From HLUCCA09 sp039822045 (GTDB lineage Bacteria; Pseudomonadota; Alphaproteobacteria; Rhodobacterales; Rhodobacteraceae): 64,000 bases of DNA. The notes under the pieces were generated by a model, which saw only the letters and a list, made by a program, of their open reading frames with translations, made no database searches and was not told the origin of the DNA. This document shows positions 34,416 through 42,938 of this stretch, in pieces. How positions within the stretch are numbered: position 1 is the stretch's first letter; each line of letters opens with the position of its first letter. The stretch lies in assembly GCA_039822045.1 (NCBI GenBank), contig JBCBMY010000004.1, forward strand, positions 282,520 through 346,519. Direction: 5' to 3'. The position numbers were made by a program, and so were the translations under genes.

Positions 34416-35297
34416 CTAGCCGATGGCCTTGACGACCGCTTCGCCGAGGCCCGCGGGGCTGTCGGCGACGACGATTCCGGCGGCCTGCATCGCTTCGATC
34501 TTGTCCTCGGCGCCGCCCTTGCCGCCGGCGACGATGGCGCCCGCGTGGCCCATCCGGCGCCCCGGAGGCGCGGTGCGACCCGCGATGAAACCCGCCGTGG
34601 GTTTCCAGCGGCCGGCCTTCTTCTCGTCGGCCAGGAATTGCGCTGCATCTTCCTCGGCCGAGCCGCCGATCTCGCCGATCATGATGATCGCCTCGGTCTC
34701 GTCGTCGGCCAGGAACCATTCCAGCACGTCGAGATGCTCGGTGCCCTTGATCGGGTCGCCGCCAATGCCGACGCAGGTGGACTGGCCGAGGCCGACATCG
34801 GTGGTCTGTTTGACGGCCTCGTAGGTGAGGGTGCCGGAGCGGCTGACGACGCCGACCTTGCCGCGGCGGTGGATATGGCCGGGCATGATGCCGATTTTGC
34901 AGGCGTCGGGCGTGATGACACCGGGGCAGTTCGGGCCGATGAGCGTGGTCTTGGATTCCTCCAGCGCGCGCTTGACCTTCATCATGTCGAGCACCGGGAT
35001 GCCCTCGGTGATGCAGACGACGAGCGGGATTTCGGCGTCGATCGCCTCGAGGATCGAGTCGGCCGCGAAGGGCGGGGGCACGTAGATAACCGAGGCGTTT
35101 GCACCGGTTTTGGCCACGGCCTCGTGGCAGCTGTCGAACACCGGCAGGTCAAGATGCTCCATCCCGCCTTTGCCCGGCGTCACCCCGCCCACCATCTGCG
35201 TGCCGTAGGCGATGGCCTGTTCGGAATGGAAGGTGCCCTGAGAGCCGGTGAAGCCCTGGCAGATCACCTTGGTGTCCTTGTCTACGAGTACGGCCAT
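34416..35297 (-). CDS. sucD: Succinyl-CoA ligase, alpha subunit
   Basis: A 293-residue protein starting MAVLVDKDTKVICQGFTGSQ. It carries the CoA-binding Rossmann domain (GGVTPGKGG), the SCITEGIPVLDM-like segment VVCITEGIPVLDMM, and the phosphorylated histidine in GRRMGHAGAIVAGG. The alpha subunit pairs with SucC to make ATP or GTP from succinyl-CoA. The ribosome site GGAGAG overlaps the stop region of the sulfotransferase 13 bp upstream, suggesting coupling. It is separated from sucC by about 4 kb. Confidence 0.97.
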   Translation of the reverse strand: MAVLVDKDTKVICQGFTGSQGTFHSEQAIAYGTQMVGGVTPGKGGMEHLDLPVFDSCHEAVAKTGANASVIYVPPPFAADSILEAIDAEIPLVVCITEGIPVLDMMKVKRALEESKTTLIGPNCPGVITPDACKIGIMPGHIHRRGKVGVVSRSGTLTYEAVKQTTDVGLGQSTCVGIGGDPIKGTEHLDVLEWFLADDETEAIIMIGEIGGSAEEDAAQFLADEKKAGRWKPTAGFIAGRTAPPGRRMGHAGAIVAGGKGGAEDKIEAMQAAGIVVADSPAGLGEAVVKAIG

Positions 35298-35310
35298 CGG
35301 GGGCTCTCCA

Positions 35311-36729
35311 TCACTGTGAGGCAGTATGCGGGTGGCGCTCGGGTTGGAGCGCGGTCGGTTCGGCGTCGTCATCGGCCGGGTCCGGCGGAGCATCGTCCAG
35401 CAAGGCGTCGTCGTCGCTGTTGCCATCGTCGGCCGCCGCAGAGGCGATGACGGAACGGCGTTTGGCAAGCGCCTCGAGGACGGCGGCGCTCAGCTCCTCT
35501 GCTAGGGCGTCGCTGGCGCGCACCTTTGGAAAAGCCCGACTGGCCAAGCTGGCGATCAGGGCACCGGTCAGCGAGGTTTCGGACTTGCTCGTCCACGACC
35601 CCGACGGGGAGCCGGACGCAAGCGGAGCGATGTCCGCGCCTTCGTACGTGATCTGGGCGGCATGCGCAGGCCGTTGCGACGGCACCGCACGATAGAAGAG
35701 TTCCTTGATCAGCGCGCCCGTTGACGGACGCGCCTCGGACGGCGGCATGTCCGGCGAGGGCAAGCCGGGGCGTGGATTGAAGAGGGTCTTCTGGTCTGGG
35801 AAAAACGCCCTGCGGAGGCGCTCGTTGCTTTCGAACACGGCCGCGTCAAGGCGGTCCGCCTGATCGGGATCAAGCTCGAGACGCGCGCCGCCCTGTTTGG
35901 AGCCTTTCGCAATGGTCTTCGCGAGGGCTGCGTAGAGCTGATTGGGCTTGCCGGGCTTGAAGGTGCGCTTCATCTGTTCGTTCAGGGCGCGGACAAGCTC
36001 CAGCGCCTCGCGCGACAGCGACTGGTTCATCTTGGGCGGCCGCCGGAGCGGCTTTGTGTTGATGCCGCATTCGGCCGCGAAGTCGGGAATGAGAGCGTCG
36101 CCCCGCAGCATGCCCCGCTCCAAAAGGCGGACGGTCACTTTGTCCTTGCCCGCCGCGTCGGCCCAAAGCTCGGCCGTGTGGGCATAGTTGAGGGTGTTGT
36201 CGACGTTGTTTTCGACCTCGCGGATGCGGACCTCGCAGAAGTCGCGGAGCGTTTGCGTGCCGCCGAGCTTGACCGCCTCGGAATAGCCGGAGAGCAGCCG
36301 GCCGGGCTGCGGGCGGAAGTACATCACGTAGCGCACATCGGAGAAGTGCGACTTGAAGAACGCGACCGCCCCGGCGACCGTCTCGGGCTCCTTGAGCCAC
36401 GCCATGAGATGCTCGCTCGAGATGAGCGCAACCTCGCCCTCCTTGGCGTTGGCCGCGATGTCGGCAAGGCGCGCGACGGTGTCGGCGGTCGCGGCCTTCT
36501 GGGCTTCGAGCGTGGGCATGTTGAAGTGCACGCGCTGACGCGGACGGATCAGCTGCCGGTCGATATGGGCCAGCGCGGCGGCCGCGAAATCGTGTGGGGG
36601 TGCGACCCCGAAATGGTCGTGGGGCACGACAAATCCCTGCGCCCGGAGCGCGTCGCGATTCCTGCGCAGGAAGGACTGGATGCTCGTTGAGCCGGTTTTG
36701 GGAGCGCCGATATGGACGATTGCGCGCAT
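35311..36729 (-). CDS. Large sulfotransferase-like protein
   Basis: A 472-residue protein with an N-terminal PAPS-binding motif (MRAIVHIGAPKTGSTSIQSF) and a later RYVMYFRPQPGRLLSGYSEA that corresponds to the 3'-phosphate site. The last about 130 residues are Ala/Asp-rich (SDDDALLDDAPPDPADDDAE) and probably disordered. Acceptor substrate unknown; cell-surface glycans are likely. It directly precedes and is probably co-transcribed with sucD. Confidence 0.78.
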   Translation of the reverse strand: MRAIVHIGAPKTGSTSIQSFLRRNRDALRAQGFVVPHDHFGVAPPHDFAAAALAHIDRQLIRPRQRVHFNMPTLEAQKAATADTVARLADIAANAKEGEVALISSEHLMAWLKEPETVAGAVAFFKSHFSDVRYVMYFRPQPGRLLSGYSEAVKLGGTQTLRDFCEVRIREVENNVDNTLNYAHTAELWADAAGKDKVTVRLLERGMLRGDALIPDFAAECGINTKPLRRPPKMNQSLSREALELVRALNEQMKRTFKPGKPNQLYAALAKTIAKGSKQGGARLELDPDQADRLDAAVFESNERLRRAFFPDQKTLFNPRPGLPSPDMPPSEARPSTGALIKELFYRAVPSQRPAHAAQITYEGADIAPLASGSPSGSWTSKSETSLTGALIASLASRAFPKVRASDALAEELSAAVLEALAKRRSVIASAAADDGNSDDDALLDDAPPDPADDDAEPTALQPERHPHTASQ

Positions 36730-36929
36730 GAGCTAGGGGACCCTCGTAGCAGAGACGGCACTCCCGGCGGCACGGCGGCTTGGGCAAGTGCCGTTTGGCC
36801 CGCGGGGTTGCGATTGGGTTCCGATAAGAAACTCAAAGCTCCGGTACCTCAACACCGGGATCGCGCATCTTTGCGTTTGTCCGGCCGCGCCCCGGCTTTG
36901 GCGACCGGGGACGGATGGCACAAAGGCAC

Positions 36930-37505
36930 TCATTCCGTGGCTCCTTCGGCAAGCTCGAGGTGGAAGGCATTCAGACGGAACGTGCCCTGGCCCATCGACG
37001 CCATCAGGATCGTGCCCGAGGGGGCGAGCGCCCCGGTGATCATGAAGTCGCGCCGATCCGTGACGGTGCCCGCCGGCATTGCGCTCCAGAGGCCGATGCG
37101 CGGCGGCTCCTCCTCGACGCGACCGCCCGACATGACAACGCCCTCGCCCGTGGGCACGAGGCTCAGGAAGGTGGCCTCGATCTGGTCGGCGGTCTCGGCG
37201 AAGGCTCCGATCTGTTGGACCATGCATTCCTGCAGCGTGGCGCCCGGGCCGTAGCGGTAGTTGCCGATGATCAGCATGTCGTCGCGCCCTGTCTGATAGG
37301 CGACGAGCGAGCCGTCGGCGCTTTCCGACCAGACCTTTTCGCCGTTGGGGCCCGGGACCTGGAGCGTGGCGCGCAGCGTCTCCTCGCCCCGGAGCGCGGG
37401 GATGCAGAATTCCTCGAACAGCGCGAAGTGTTTGGCGACGTCGAGCGCGCCCTGGGCGGCAGCCGTGAGCGGGGCCATGGCAAGGAAGAGCGCGAGCCGG
37501 ATCAC
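36930..37505 (-). CDS. Exported protein, member of a four-gene set between sucC and sucD
   Basis: A 191-residue protein with a signal peptide (IRLALFLAMAPLTAAAQGAL). The mature part begins KHFALFEEFCIPALRGEE and has a second cysteine in GATLQECMVQQI. The GTG start at 37505 overlaps the preceding lipoprotein stop (GTGA). It shares the early FxxxC pattern and size with its neighbours, hinting at a common fold. The function is unknown. Confidence 0.7.
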   Translation of the reverse strand: MIRLALFLAMAPLTAAAQGALDVAKHFALFEEFCIPALRGEETLRATLQVPGPNGEKVWSESADGSLVAYQTGRDDMLIIGNYRYGPGATLQECMVQQIGAFAETADQIEATFLSLVPTGEGVVMSGGRVEEEPPRIGLWSAMPAGTVTDRRDFMITGALAPSGTILMASMGQGTFRLNAFHLELAEGATE

Positions 37506-37960
37506 CGGGTTATCCCGACCTGGAAGGTGCCTTCGCCAGCGCCGCCCCGCACGCCGCCAAGGAACAGGAGCGGCCGGCCGGGATAAGTGATGAACTGCGT
37601 GATGATGCCGGTGTTGGAGGCGCGGGCCGGGCCGTAGCGGGCGTTCAGCGACTGGAAGACGTCGGTGCCGGCCGGGGCGCGGGCGCGCATCGAGCAGGCG
37701 GGCCGGCCGCCGACATCGGCCACGGTGAAGATGTAGGCCGCCGCGTCGGGCCGCGCGGCTGCCCGCGCTTCGGCGCCCGCAAACGACGGCGCCGTGCCGA
37801 CGCAGACCTGCCGGAAGGCCGAGAGCGATTGCTCGAGCGGCACGGCGGGCAGGCTGCGCACCCGGTCCGCCTCGGACGGCGGCGCGTCGCAGGCGGCCAG
37901 AGCGAGGATGGCCAGCAGGGCGGCGGCGCGTATCGGGAGTGAGGGCAGGTTACTCGGCAT
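37502..37960 (-). CDS. Predicted lipoprotein, paralogue of the gene at 38795
   Basis: A 152-residue protein from ATG 37960. The signal (RAAALLAILALAACDAPPSE) ends in a lipobox LAAC, so the cysteine should be lipidated. The motif LSAFRQVCVGTAPSFAGAEA closely parallels FAQEFKVACLDTYPTFQGAE in the lipoprotein at 38795. The start overlaps the preceding gene by 11 bp; an ATG at 37975 is also possible. The function is unknown. Confidence 0.72.
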   Translation of the reverse strand: MPSNLPSLPIRAAALLAILALAACDAPPSEADRVRSLPAVPLEQSLSAFRQVCVGTAPSFAGAEARAAARPDAAAYIFTVADVGGRPACSMRARAPAGTDVFQSLNARYGPARASNTGIITQFITYPGRPLLFLGGVRGGAGEGTFQVGITR

Positions 37961-38561
37961 CTGGCACCGTGGCATAGAGCGTGAAGGTGACCCCGGTGGC
38001 GAAGACCCCGCCGAAATCCTCGCGCTGGATCTCGGCACCGGTGACGAATTCGGGCCGGGGCAGCGCGCCGGCGGCGGAAAAGCTCGCCCAGTAGTCGCTG
38101 GACCCGAAGATGCGGACGCCCGTGGTCGGGTGCCCCGAGATCGCCGAAACACCGCCAGAGGCCGGGGCCCCCGTCTCGCGTTCGAGCACGGACGACACCT
38201 CTGCCGCGAGCTCTTCGGCGCCGAGGTCGCCGATGCGAAAGTCGAAGACCTCGCAATAGACGCCCGAGGATTGCCCCGCCCGATTGACGTAGATGTGGTT
38301 GCCGATGAGGCCGTCCTCATCGCCCAGTTCGTAGCGCATGGCCCGACCGTCGTCGGAGCGGGCCATCTCTGCGCCCTCGGCGAGCGGTTCGAGGGCTGCC
38401 GTTGCGGCTGTGACGTCGGTGACGAATGGTGTGCAGGTGTCGAGATAGCGTTGCCAGAGAGCGGGGACGTCGATGGACTGGGCAACGGCGGGAGCTGGCA
38501 TAAGCAGAAGGATCAGGGCCGCCAACCGGTGGCGCAACGGGAGCAGCCTCGAGGCGCGCAT
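37950..38561 (-). CDS. Exported protein of unknown function
   Basis: A 203-residue protein from ATG 38561 with a clear signal peptide (RLAALILLLMPAPAVAQS). The mature start IDVPALWQRYLDTCTPFVTD again shows the early aromatic...Cys pattern of its neighbours. It overlaps the next lipoprotein gene. An upstream extension to 38714 adds residues with no signal-peptide logic. No family is recognised. Confidence 0.7.
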   Translation of the reverse strand: MRASRLLPLRHRLAALILLLMPAPAVAQSIDVPALWQRYLDTCTPFVTDVTAATAALEPLAEGAEMARSDDGRAMRYELGDEDGLIGNHIYVNRAGQSSGVYCEVFDFRIGDLGAEELAAEVSSVLERETGAPASGGVSAISGHPTTGVRIFGSSDYWASFSAAGALPRPEFVTGAEIQREDFGGVFATGVTFTLYATVPDAE

Positions 38562-38794
38562 AAAATGCCGAGCGAACGCACCGCCGCCCTTGGCGGTACG
38601 GGCCGTCGCTATGGATGGGCTTGTCGGAGCGGTGACGGGGAGGAGCACTATTGGCGGGACGACCAAATGTCGAAAATGGCACAATCCGCGGGGAGCGTAG
38701 TCTGGTCGCATCACAGGGTCACATCAAGCTTGTGTTTCGCCGGCGCCGGTCGTCGCAGTCGGATCTGCGGCGGCGCGCATCGGTCGCCAGGGCA

Positions 38795-39265
38795 TCATCT
38801 GGGTTCAGCAACGAGGAAGATGAGTAACGGAACACCTTGGGCGCTGCGGCGCGACACGCTGACCGAGCTGTCCTCAAAGGACAGTCTTGTCCCGACTGAG
38901 CTGTTGGTTCCTAGGGTTTCCAATGGGATCAGAGCCTGCAACGCTTCTACGCCCTCTTCGACCTCAGAGCGTGTCGGTAAAGCGCCCACGCAGGCCGAAC
39001 GCTCGCCGTCGGCACGCCTGAGGTTGAAGCGCGGACTTGTCCGGTAGTCGATGTCGGGGCGAGAGTACTGGCCTTGCACCGTCTCTGTCTCTTCATAGCC
39101 CAAGGATAGGATGCGTGCCTCTGCACCTTGAAAGGTTGGATAGGTGTCAAGGCACGCAACCTTGAACTCTTGAGCGAACTGGGACGCGCCGACCGACTGG
39201 CCGCCTCCGATCGCGGAACATGCCGTGACCGACAGGAGAACGAGCCACGCAATGGATCGAGTCAC
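38795..39265 (-). CDS. Predicted lipoprotein downstream of sucC
   Basis: A 156-residue protein from GTG 39265, overlapping the sucC stop in GTGA. The N-terminus MTRSIAWLVLLSVTACSAIG has a lipobox (VTAC). FAQEFKVACLDTYPTFQGAE is shared in outline with the lipoprotein at 37502. Slightly lower GC than neighbouring genes. It is the first of four small exported proteins separating sucC from sucD. Confidence 0.75.
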   Translation of the reverse strand: MTRSIAWLVLLSVTACSAIGGGQSVGASQFAQEFKVACLDTYPTFQGAEARILSLGYEETETVQGQYSRPDIDYRTSPRFNLRRADGERSACVGALPTRSEVEEGVEALQALIPLETLGTNSSVGTRLSFEDSSVSVSRRSAQGVPLLIFLVAEPR

Positions 39266-40455
39266 CCTTTGACTGCCTTAACGATCTTCTCGGCGCCGTC
39301 GCGGAGGTTGTCGGCGGCGATGACGTCGAGGCCGGAGCCGTTGATGATGTCTTTGCCCTGTTCCACGTTGGTGCCTTCGAGGCGGACGACGAGGGGGACC
39401 TGCAAGCCGACCTCCTTGACGGCGGCGACGACGCCCTCGGCGATCACGTCGCAGCGCATGATGCCGCCGAAGATGTTGACGAGGATGCCCTTCACGTTGG
39501 GGTCGGACGTGATGATCTTGAAGGCCTCGGTCACCTTCTCCTTGGTCGCGCCGCCACCCACATCGAGGAAGTTGGCCGGCTCGGCGCCGTAGAGCTTGAT
39601 GATGTCCATCGTCGCCATCGCGAGGCCGGCGCCATTGACCATGCAACCGATCTCGCCATCGAGCGCGATGTAGTTCAGGTCGAACTTGGAGGCGGCAAGC
39701 TCCTTGGGGTCTTCCTCGGTCTCGTCGCGCAGGGCCATGATGTCGGCATGGCGGTAGAGCGCGTTGGAATCAAAGCCCATCTTGGCGTCGAGGCACTTCA
39801 GATCGCCCTTGTCAGTGACAATCAGCGGATTGATCTCAAGCATCTCCATGTCCTTGTCGGTGAAGAGCTTGTAGAGCGTACCCATGAGCGCGACGCATTG
39901 CTTGATCTGCGGCCCTTTGAGCCCGAGGGCGAAGGCGATGCGGCGGCCATGATAGGCTTGGTAGCCGGTGGCCGGGTCGACGGCGAAGGAGAGGATCTTC
40001 TCGGGCGTGGAGGCCGCGACCTCCTCGATATCCATGCCGCCCTCGGTGGAGCAGACGAAAGAGATGCGGGAGGTGCCGCGGTCGACGAGAAGCGCGAGAT
40101 ACATCTCGGTCTCGATGCCCGAGCCGTCCTCGATATAGATGCGGTTGACGGCCTTGCCGGTGGGACCGGTTTGATGCGTGACGAGGGTGCGGCCGAGCAT
40201 GCGCTTGGCCTCCATCTCTGCCTCTTCGACGGATTTTGCGAGGCGGACGCCGCCTTTCTCGCCAGCTTCGGGTTCCTTGAACGAACCCTTGCCGCGCCCG
40301 CCGGCATGAATCTGCGCCTTGACGACCCAGAGCGGCCCGCCGAGTGCGCCCGCAGCCATCTTGGCCTCCTCGGCGCGCAGGACGGGGCGTCCATCGGAAA
40401 CTGGAGCGCCGTAATCGCGCAGAAGTGCTTTGGCCTGGTATTCGTGGATGTTCAC
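39262..40455 (-). CDS. sucC: Succinyl-CoA ligase, beta subunit
   Basis: A 397-residue ATP-grasp protein starting at GTG 40455 (NIHEYQAKALLRDYGAPV). KAQIHAGGRGKG, EINPLIVTDKGDL, NGAGLAMATMDIIKLYG and GGIMRCDVIAEGVV are the nucleotide- and interface-forming motifs of SucC. With SucD it converts succinyl-CoA to succinate with substrate-level phosphorylation. A double palindrome 100 bp upstream is a candidate operator. Confidence 0.97.
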   Translation of the reverse strand: MNIHEYQAKALLRDYGAPVSDGRPVLRAEEAKMAAGALGGPLWVVKAQIHAGGRGKGSFKEPEAGEKGGVRLAKSVEEAEMEAKRMLGRTLVTHQTGPTGKAVNRIYIEDGSGIETEMYLALLVDRGTSRISFVCSTEGGMDIEEVAASTPEKILSFAVDPATGYQAYHGRRIAFALGLKGPQIKQCVALMGTLYKLFTDKDMEMLEINPLIVTDKGDLKCLDAKMGFDSNALYRHADIMALRDETEEDPKELAASKFDLNYIALDGEIGCMVNGAGLAMATMDIIKLYGAEPANFLDVGGGATKEKVTEAFKIITSDPNVKGILVNIFGGIMRCDVIAEGVVAAVKEVGLQVPLVVRLEGTNVEQGKDIINGSGLDVIAADNLRDGAEKIVKAVKG

Positions 40456-40556
40456 GGCGCTGTCCCGTCTTGCTGACTTTCGGCCTGCTTGGCACGTATC
40501 TAAGGGCAGTCAAACCGGCAAACCGCCGCAAGGTGGCGATTCCGGGGAAAAATCGA

Positions 40557-40595
40557 CATTTGTGATCACACGTTTTCAGGGTGTGATCACAAATG
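40557..40595. promoter_or_regulatory. Double palindromic operator between sucC and a glycosyltransferase gene
   Basis: A perfect 15-bp inverted repeat (arms 40557-40571 and 40581-40595, 9-bp spacer). Each arm contains the perfect palindrome TGTGATCACA (40561-40570 and 40582-40591). The two palindromes are 21 bp apart centre to centre, i.e. two helical turns. It lies about 100 bp before sucC and 21 bp before the divergent glycosyltransferase start. The binding regulator is not identifiable from sequence. Confidence 0.7.
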
Positions 40596-40615
40596 GCCGG
40601 AAAGGGCGGGACGGG

Positions 40616-41665
40616 ATGGTGACGGGTGAGACTCACTCCGGTGCGGGTGGGGATGTTGCGGGGGGTTGGGCGGTTGTGGCGACGGTGCGGGAGCCCCCTG
40701 CGCTGACGCTGGCGTTCGCGGCACATCATCTGGCGTTGGGGGCGGAGGAGCTGTGGCTGTTCTTCGATGACGCGGCCGATCCGAGTGCGGATCTGGCGGA
40801 CCGCTTGCCGCGCACCCGGGTGATCCGCTGCGATGCGGAGTATTGGGCGATGCGCCGCCTGGCGCGCCCCGCTTTGCAGTCTGACCGACAGCTTGCCAAC
40901 GCAACCTATGCCTATAACCGGAGCGACGCGGCATGGATGCTGCATGTCGATGCCGACGAGTTTCTGTGGTGCCGGAGGCCGCTTGCGGAGGAGTTGGCGC
41001 GGCTCGCCCCGGACGACGGATGGCTGAAGCTGAACAACCTGGAGCGGGTGTGGCTGACGCCGCCCGACCGCGCCGCGACGATCTTTGAGGGCGCGTTTCG
41101 GCGTCGGATCGAGCGGGGCTGGGTCAACAGGGCCATCTACGGGCGGCGGCGCCGGTTCCTGCGCTACGGCTTTGCCGGGCACACGGCGGGCAAAGCGCTG
41201 TCGCGCACGGGGCGCCAGTATCAGCTCTATGTCCACACGCCGTGGGCCGGGCGCGGAGAGGGGAAACACGTGCCGCCCCATGTTGCGGCCGAGGGGGTGT
41301 TCCTGCTGCATTTCGATGGGCTGACCCCGCGGCACTGGGCGGCCAAAACGCTGCGCTATGCGGCGCATGACGAGGGGGCGCTCGACGCGTTGCTGCATCC
41401 CAAGCGGCAGCGGCAGGTGCGCCACGTCCGCGATGCCTGTCCACGGATCGCGGACGTTCTGGCGTTCAATGCGCAGCTAAAGGAGCTGGGACCGCTGCGG
41501 GCGCTGGCTGTGCGGGTGGCGGGCGGCTTGACCGAAGCGCGGATCGACCCGGGCCGGGCGCTCGATACCCTTTTGCCTGGGCACGGGCTCGACCTGTCGC
41601 CCGCGGGCTTTGATGCGGCGCTGGCCCCTCACTATGCCACACATCTTGCGCAGGTGTCCCGGTAG
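40616..41665 (+). CDS. Glycosyltransferase family 2-like protein
   Basis: A 349-residue protein from ATG 40616. The N-terminal WAVVATVREPPALTLAFAAHH, followed by HVDADEFLWC (a DxD-like metal and nucleotide-sugar site), marks the Glyco_tranf_2_4 group common beside sulfotransferases in Rhodobacteraceae. FLLHFDGLTPRHWAAK lies in the C-terminal half. It probably builds surface or exopolysaccharide. Its start lies just past the double palindrome. Confidence 0.78.
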   Translation: MVTGETHSGAGGDVAGGWAVVATVREPPALTLAFAAHHLALGAEELWLFFDDAADPSADLADRLPRTRVIRCDAEYWAMRRLARPALQSDRQLANATYAYNRSDAAWMLHVDADEFLWCRRPLAEELARLAPDDGWLKLNNLERVWLTPPDRAATIFEGAFRRRIERGWVNRAIYGRRRRFLRYGFAGHTAGKALSRTGRQYQLYVHTPWAGRGEGKHVPPHVAAEGVFLLHFDGLTPRHWAAKTLRYAAHDEGALDALLHPKRQRQVRHVRDACPRIADVLAFNAQLKELGPLRALAVRVAGGLTEARIDPGRALDTLLPGHGLDLSPAGFDAALAPHYATHLAQVSR

Positions 41666-41706
41666 GGTGCCTTGGATCCGGCCCGCATCGCGCGAAGGGT
41701 TCGGCG

Positions 41707-42822
41707 TCAGCGGGCGGTTTCGGGAGCGGCGCCCTCGGTCAGATCCTCGGCCCACTCGGAAACCGGAGCAATTTCGTGGGCGCGGCGCGGGCGCGGGGTG
41801 GCGGCGACCGACGGATCGATGACCTCCGACGGGTCGCGGCCGACGTCGCGGGGGGCGCGGAGCAGGAACGCCTTGCCCCAGCCCTGCCAGGTGCCCGTGG
41901 TCGGGCTGGCGGCATCCAGCGGGAACCGGTCGCGCCAGCCCTCGGGCAGCCTCAGCCCCGCCGCTTCGGCCCGGTCGAGCATCCAGACGAGCGGGACGTT
42001 GGCGAGCGGCCGGGCCGGGTAGAAGCCCTTGAGCTGGCCGCCGACATCGCCGTGGCTGCCGCGGAACCAGCGCTGTTCGACGCGACCGGGATGGGCGGTC
42101 GTGTCCCACATTTCGGGTGCATAGGCGACGCGCGTCTCGTTCCGGGCGAGCGCGTGGTAGCCGTGCCGCACATTGGGGCAGAGCTCGTGGGTGTGGAAGC
42201 GGTGTGTCGGCTCGGAAAAGCGCCACAGGAGCGGCACCCGCAGGCCGAGCGCCTTCACCGTGTCCCAGACGCCGATCATCTCGATCGGGACCTCGGAATG
42301 GCAATAAAGGCGGGTGAAGGCGCGGGCGGCCTCGCTCTCGCCGCTGCAGCGATAGTGGCGGTAGGCCTGGCGGACGGTGCGCACCGTCGCCGCCTCGGCG
42401 CGCGGCAGGCCGACCTTGTGAATGGCGCCGGCAAGCGAACGGACGGCGAAGGCACCGCGCGAGAAGCCGAAAAGAAAGATGCGGTCGCCCGGGCGGTAGC
42501 GCGAGGCGAGAAAGCCGTAGGCGCGCTCGATCTGGCGATTGAGGCCGCGCCCGGTGATGACATCGCGGGTGCCGGGCCAGTCATCCCATTGCAGGCCCGC
42601 TTCGTAATAGAGCGAGCGGTCGGCGCGGGGGCCGCTTTCGGCCATGAGCTTCCAGGTGAGGCCCGCATTGGTTTCGTCGCCCGGGGCGAGGGTCGACAGC
42701 GTTCCATCGAGAATGACGACATGGGTGACGGGGCCGCGGGCGTGGCTGACCGGGCCCGATCGGCCCCAACGCCGGCGTTGCCGGAGCCGCAAAAAGGCCG
42801 CAATCTGCCGGCCGAGTTTCAT
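41707..42822 (-). CDS. DUF2235 alpha/beta-hydrolase-like protein
   Basis: A 371-residue protein with VTHVVILDGTLSTLAPGDET near the N-terminus, the nucleophile elbow in IFLFGFSRGAFAVRSLAG, and FRGSHGDVGGQLKG later. This is the DUF2235 family, which includes Tle1-type phospholipase effectors of type VI secretion. No VgrG, immunity or other secretion genes are adjacent, so a housekeeping lipase-like role is equally possible. Convergent with the glycosyltransferase gene. Confidence 0.8.
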   Translation of the reverse strand: MKLGRQIAAFLRLRQRRRWGRSGPVSHARGPVTHVVILDGTLSTLAPGDETNAGLTWKLMAESGPRADRSLYYEAGLQWDDWPGTRDVITGRGLNRQIERAYGFLASRYRPGDRIFLFGFSRGAFAVRSLAGAIHKVGLPRAEAATVRTVRQAYRHYRCSGESEAARAFTRLYCHSEVPIEMIGVWDTVKALGLRVPLLWRFSEPTHRFHTHELCPNVRHGYHALARNETRVAYAPEMWDTTAHPGRVEQRWFRGSHGDVGGQLKGFYPARPLANVPLVWMLDRAEAAGLRLPEGWRDRFPLDAASPTTGTWQGWGKAFLLRAPRDVGRDPSEVIDPSVAATPRPRRAHEIAPVSEWAEDLTEGAAPETAR

Positions 42823-42938
42823 GTCTTGTCGTCATGCCAGGGCATGGCACTCCTCCAAAGGGAAGGCTAGAATGCCGTCCCAAGCGCCCCCTGTCATGTG
42901 TTTTCAGCGTTGTGTGACACCCTCTCGCGCAGAGGGCA

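Noticed and set aside
41707..42822. Type VI secretion effector module
   Set aside because: DUF2235 occurs in such effectors, but no VgrG, PAAR, Hcp or immunity gene is nearby, so a secretion role is not claimed.
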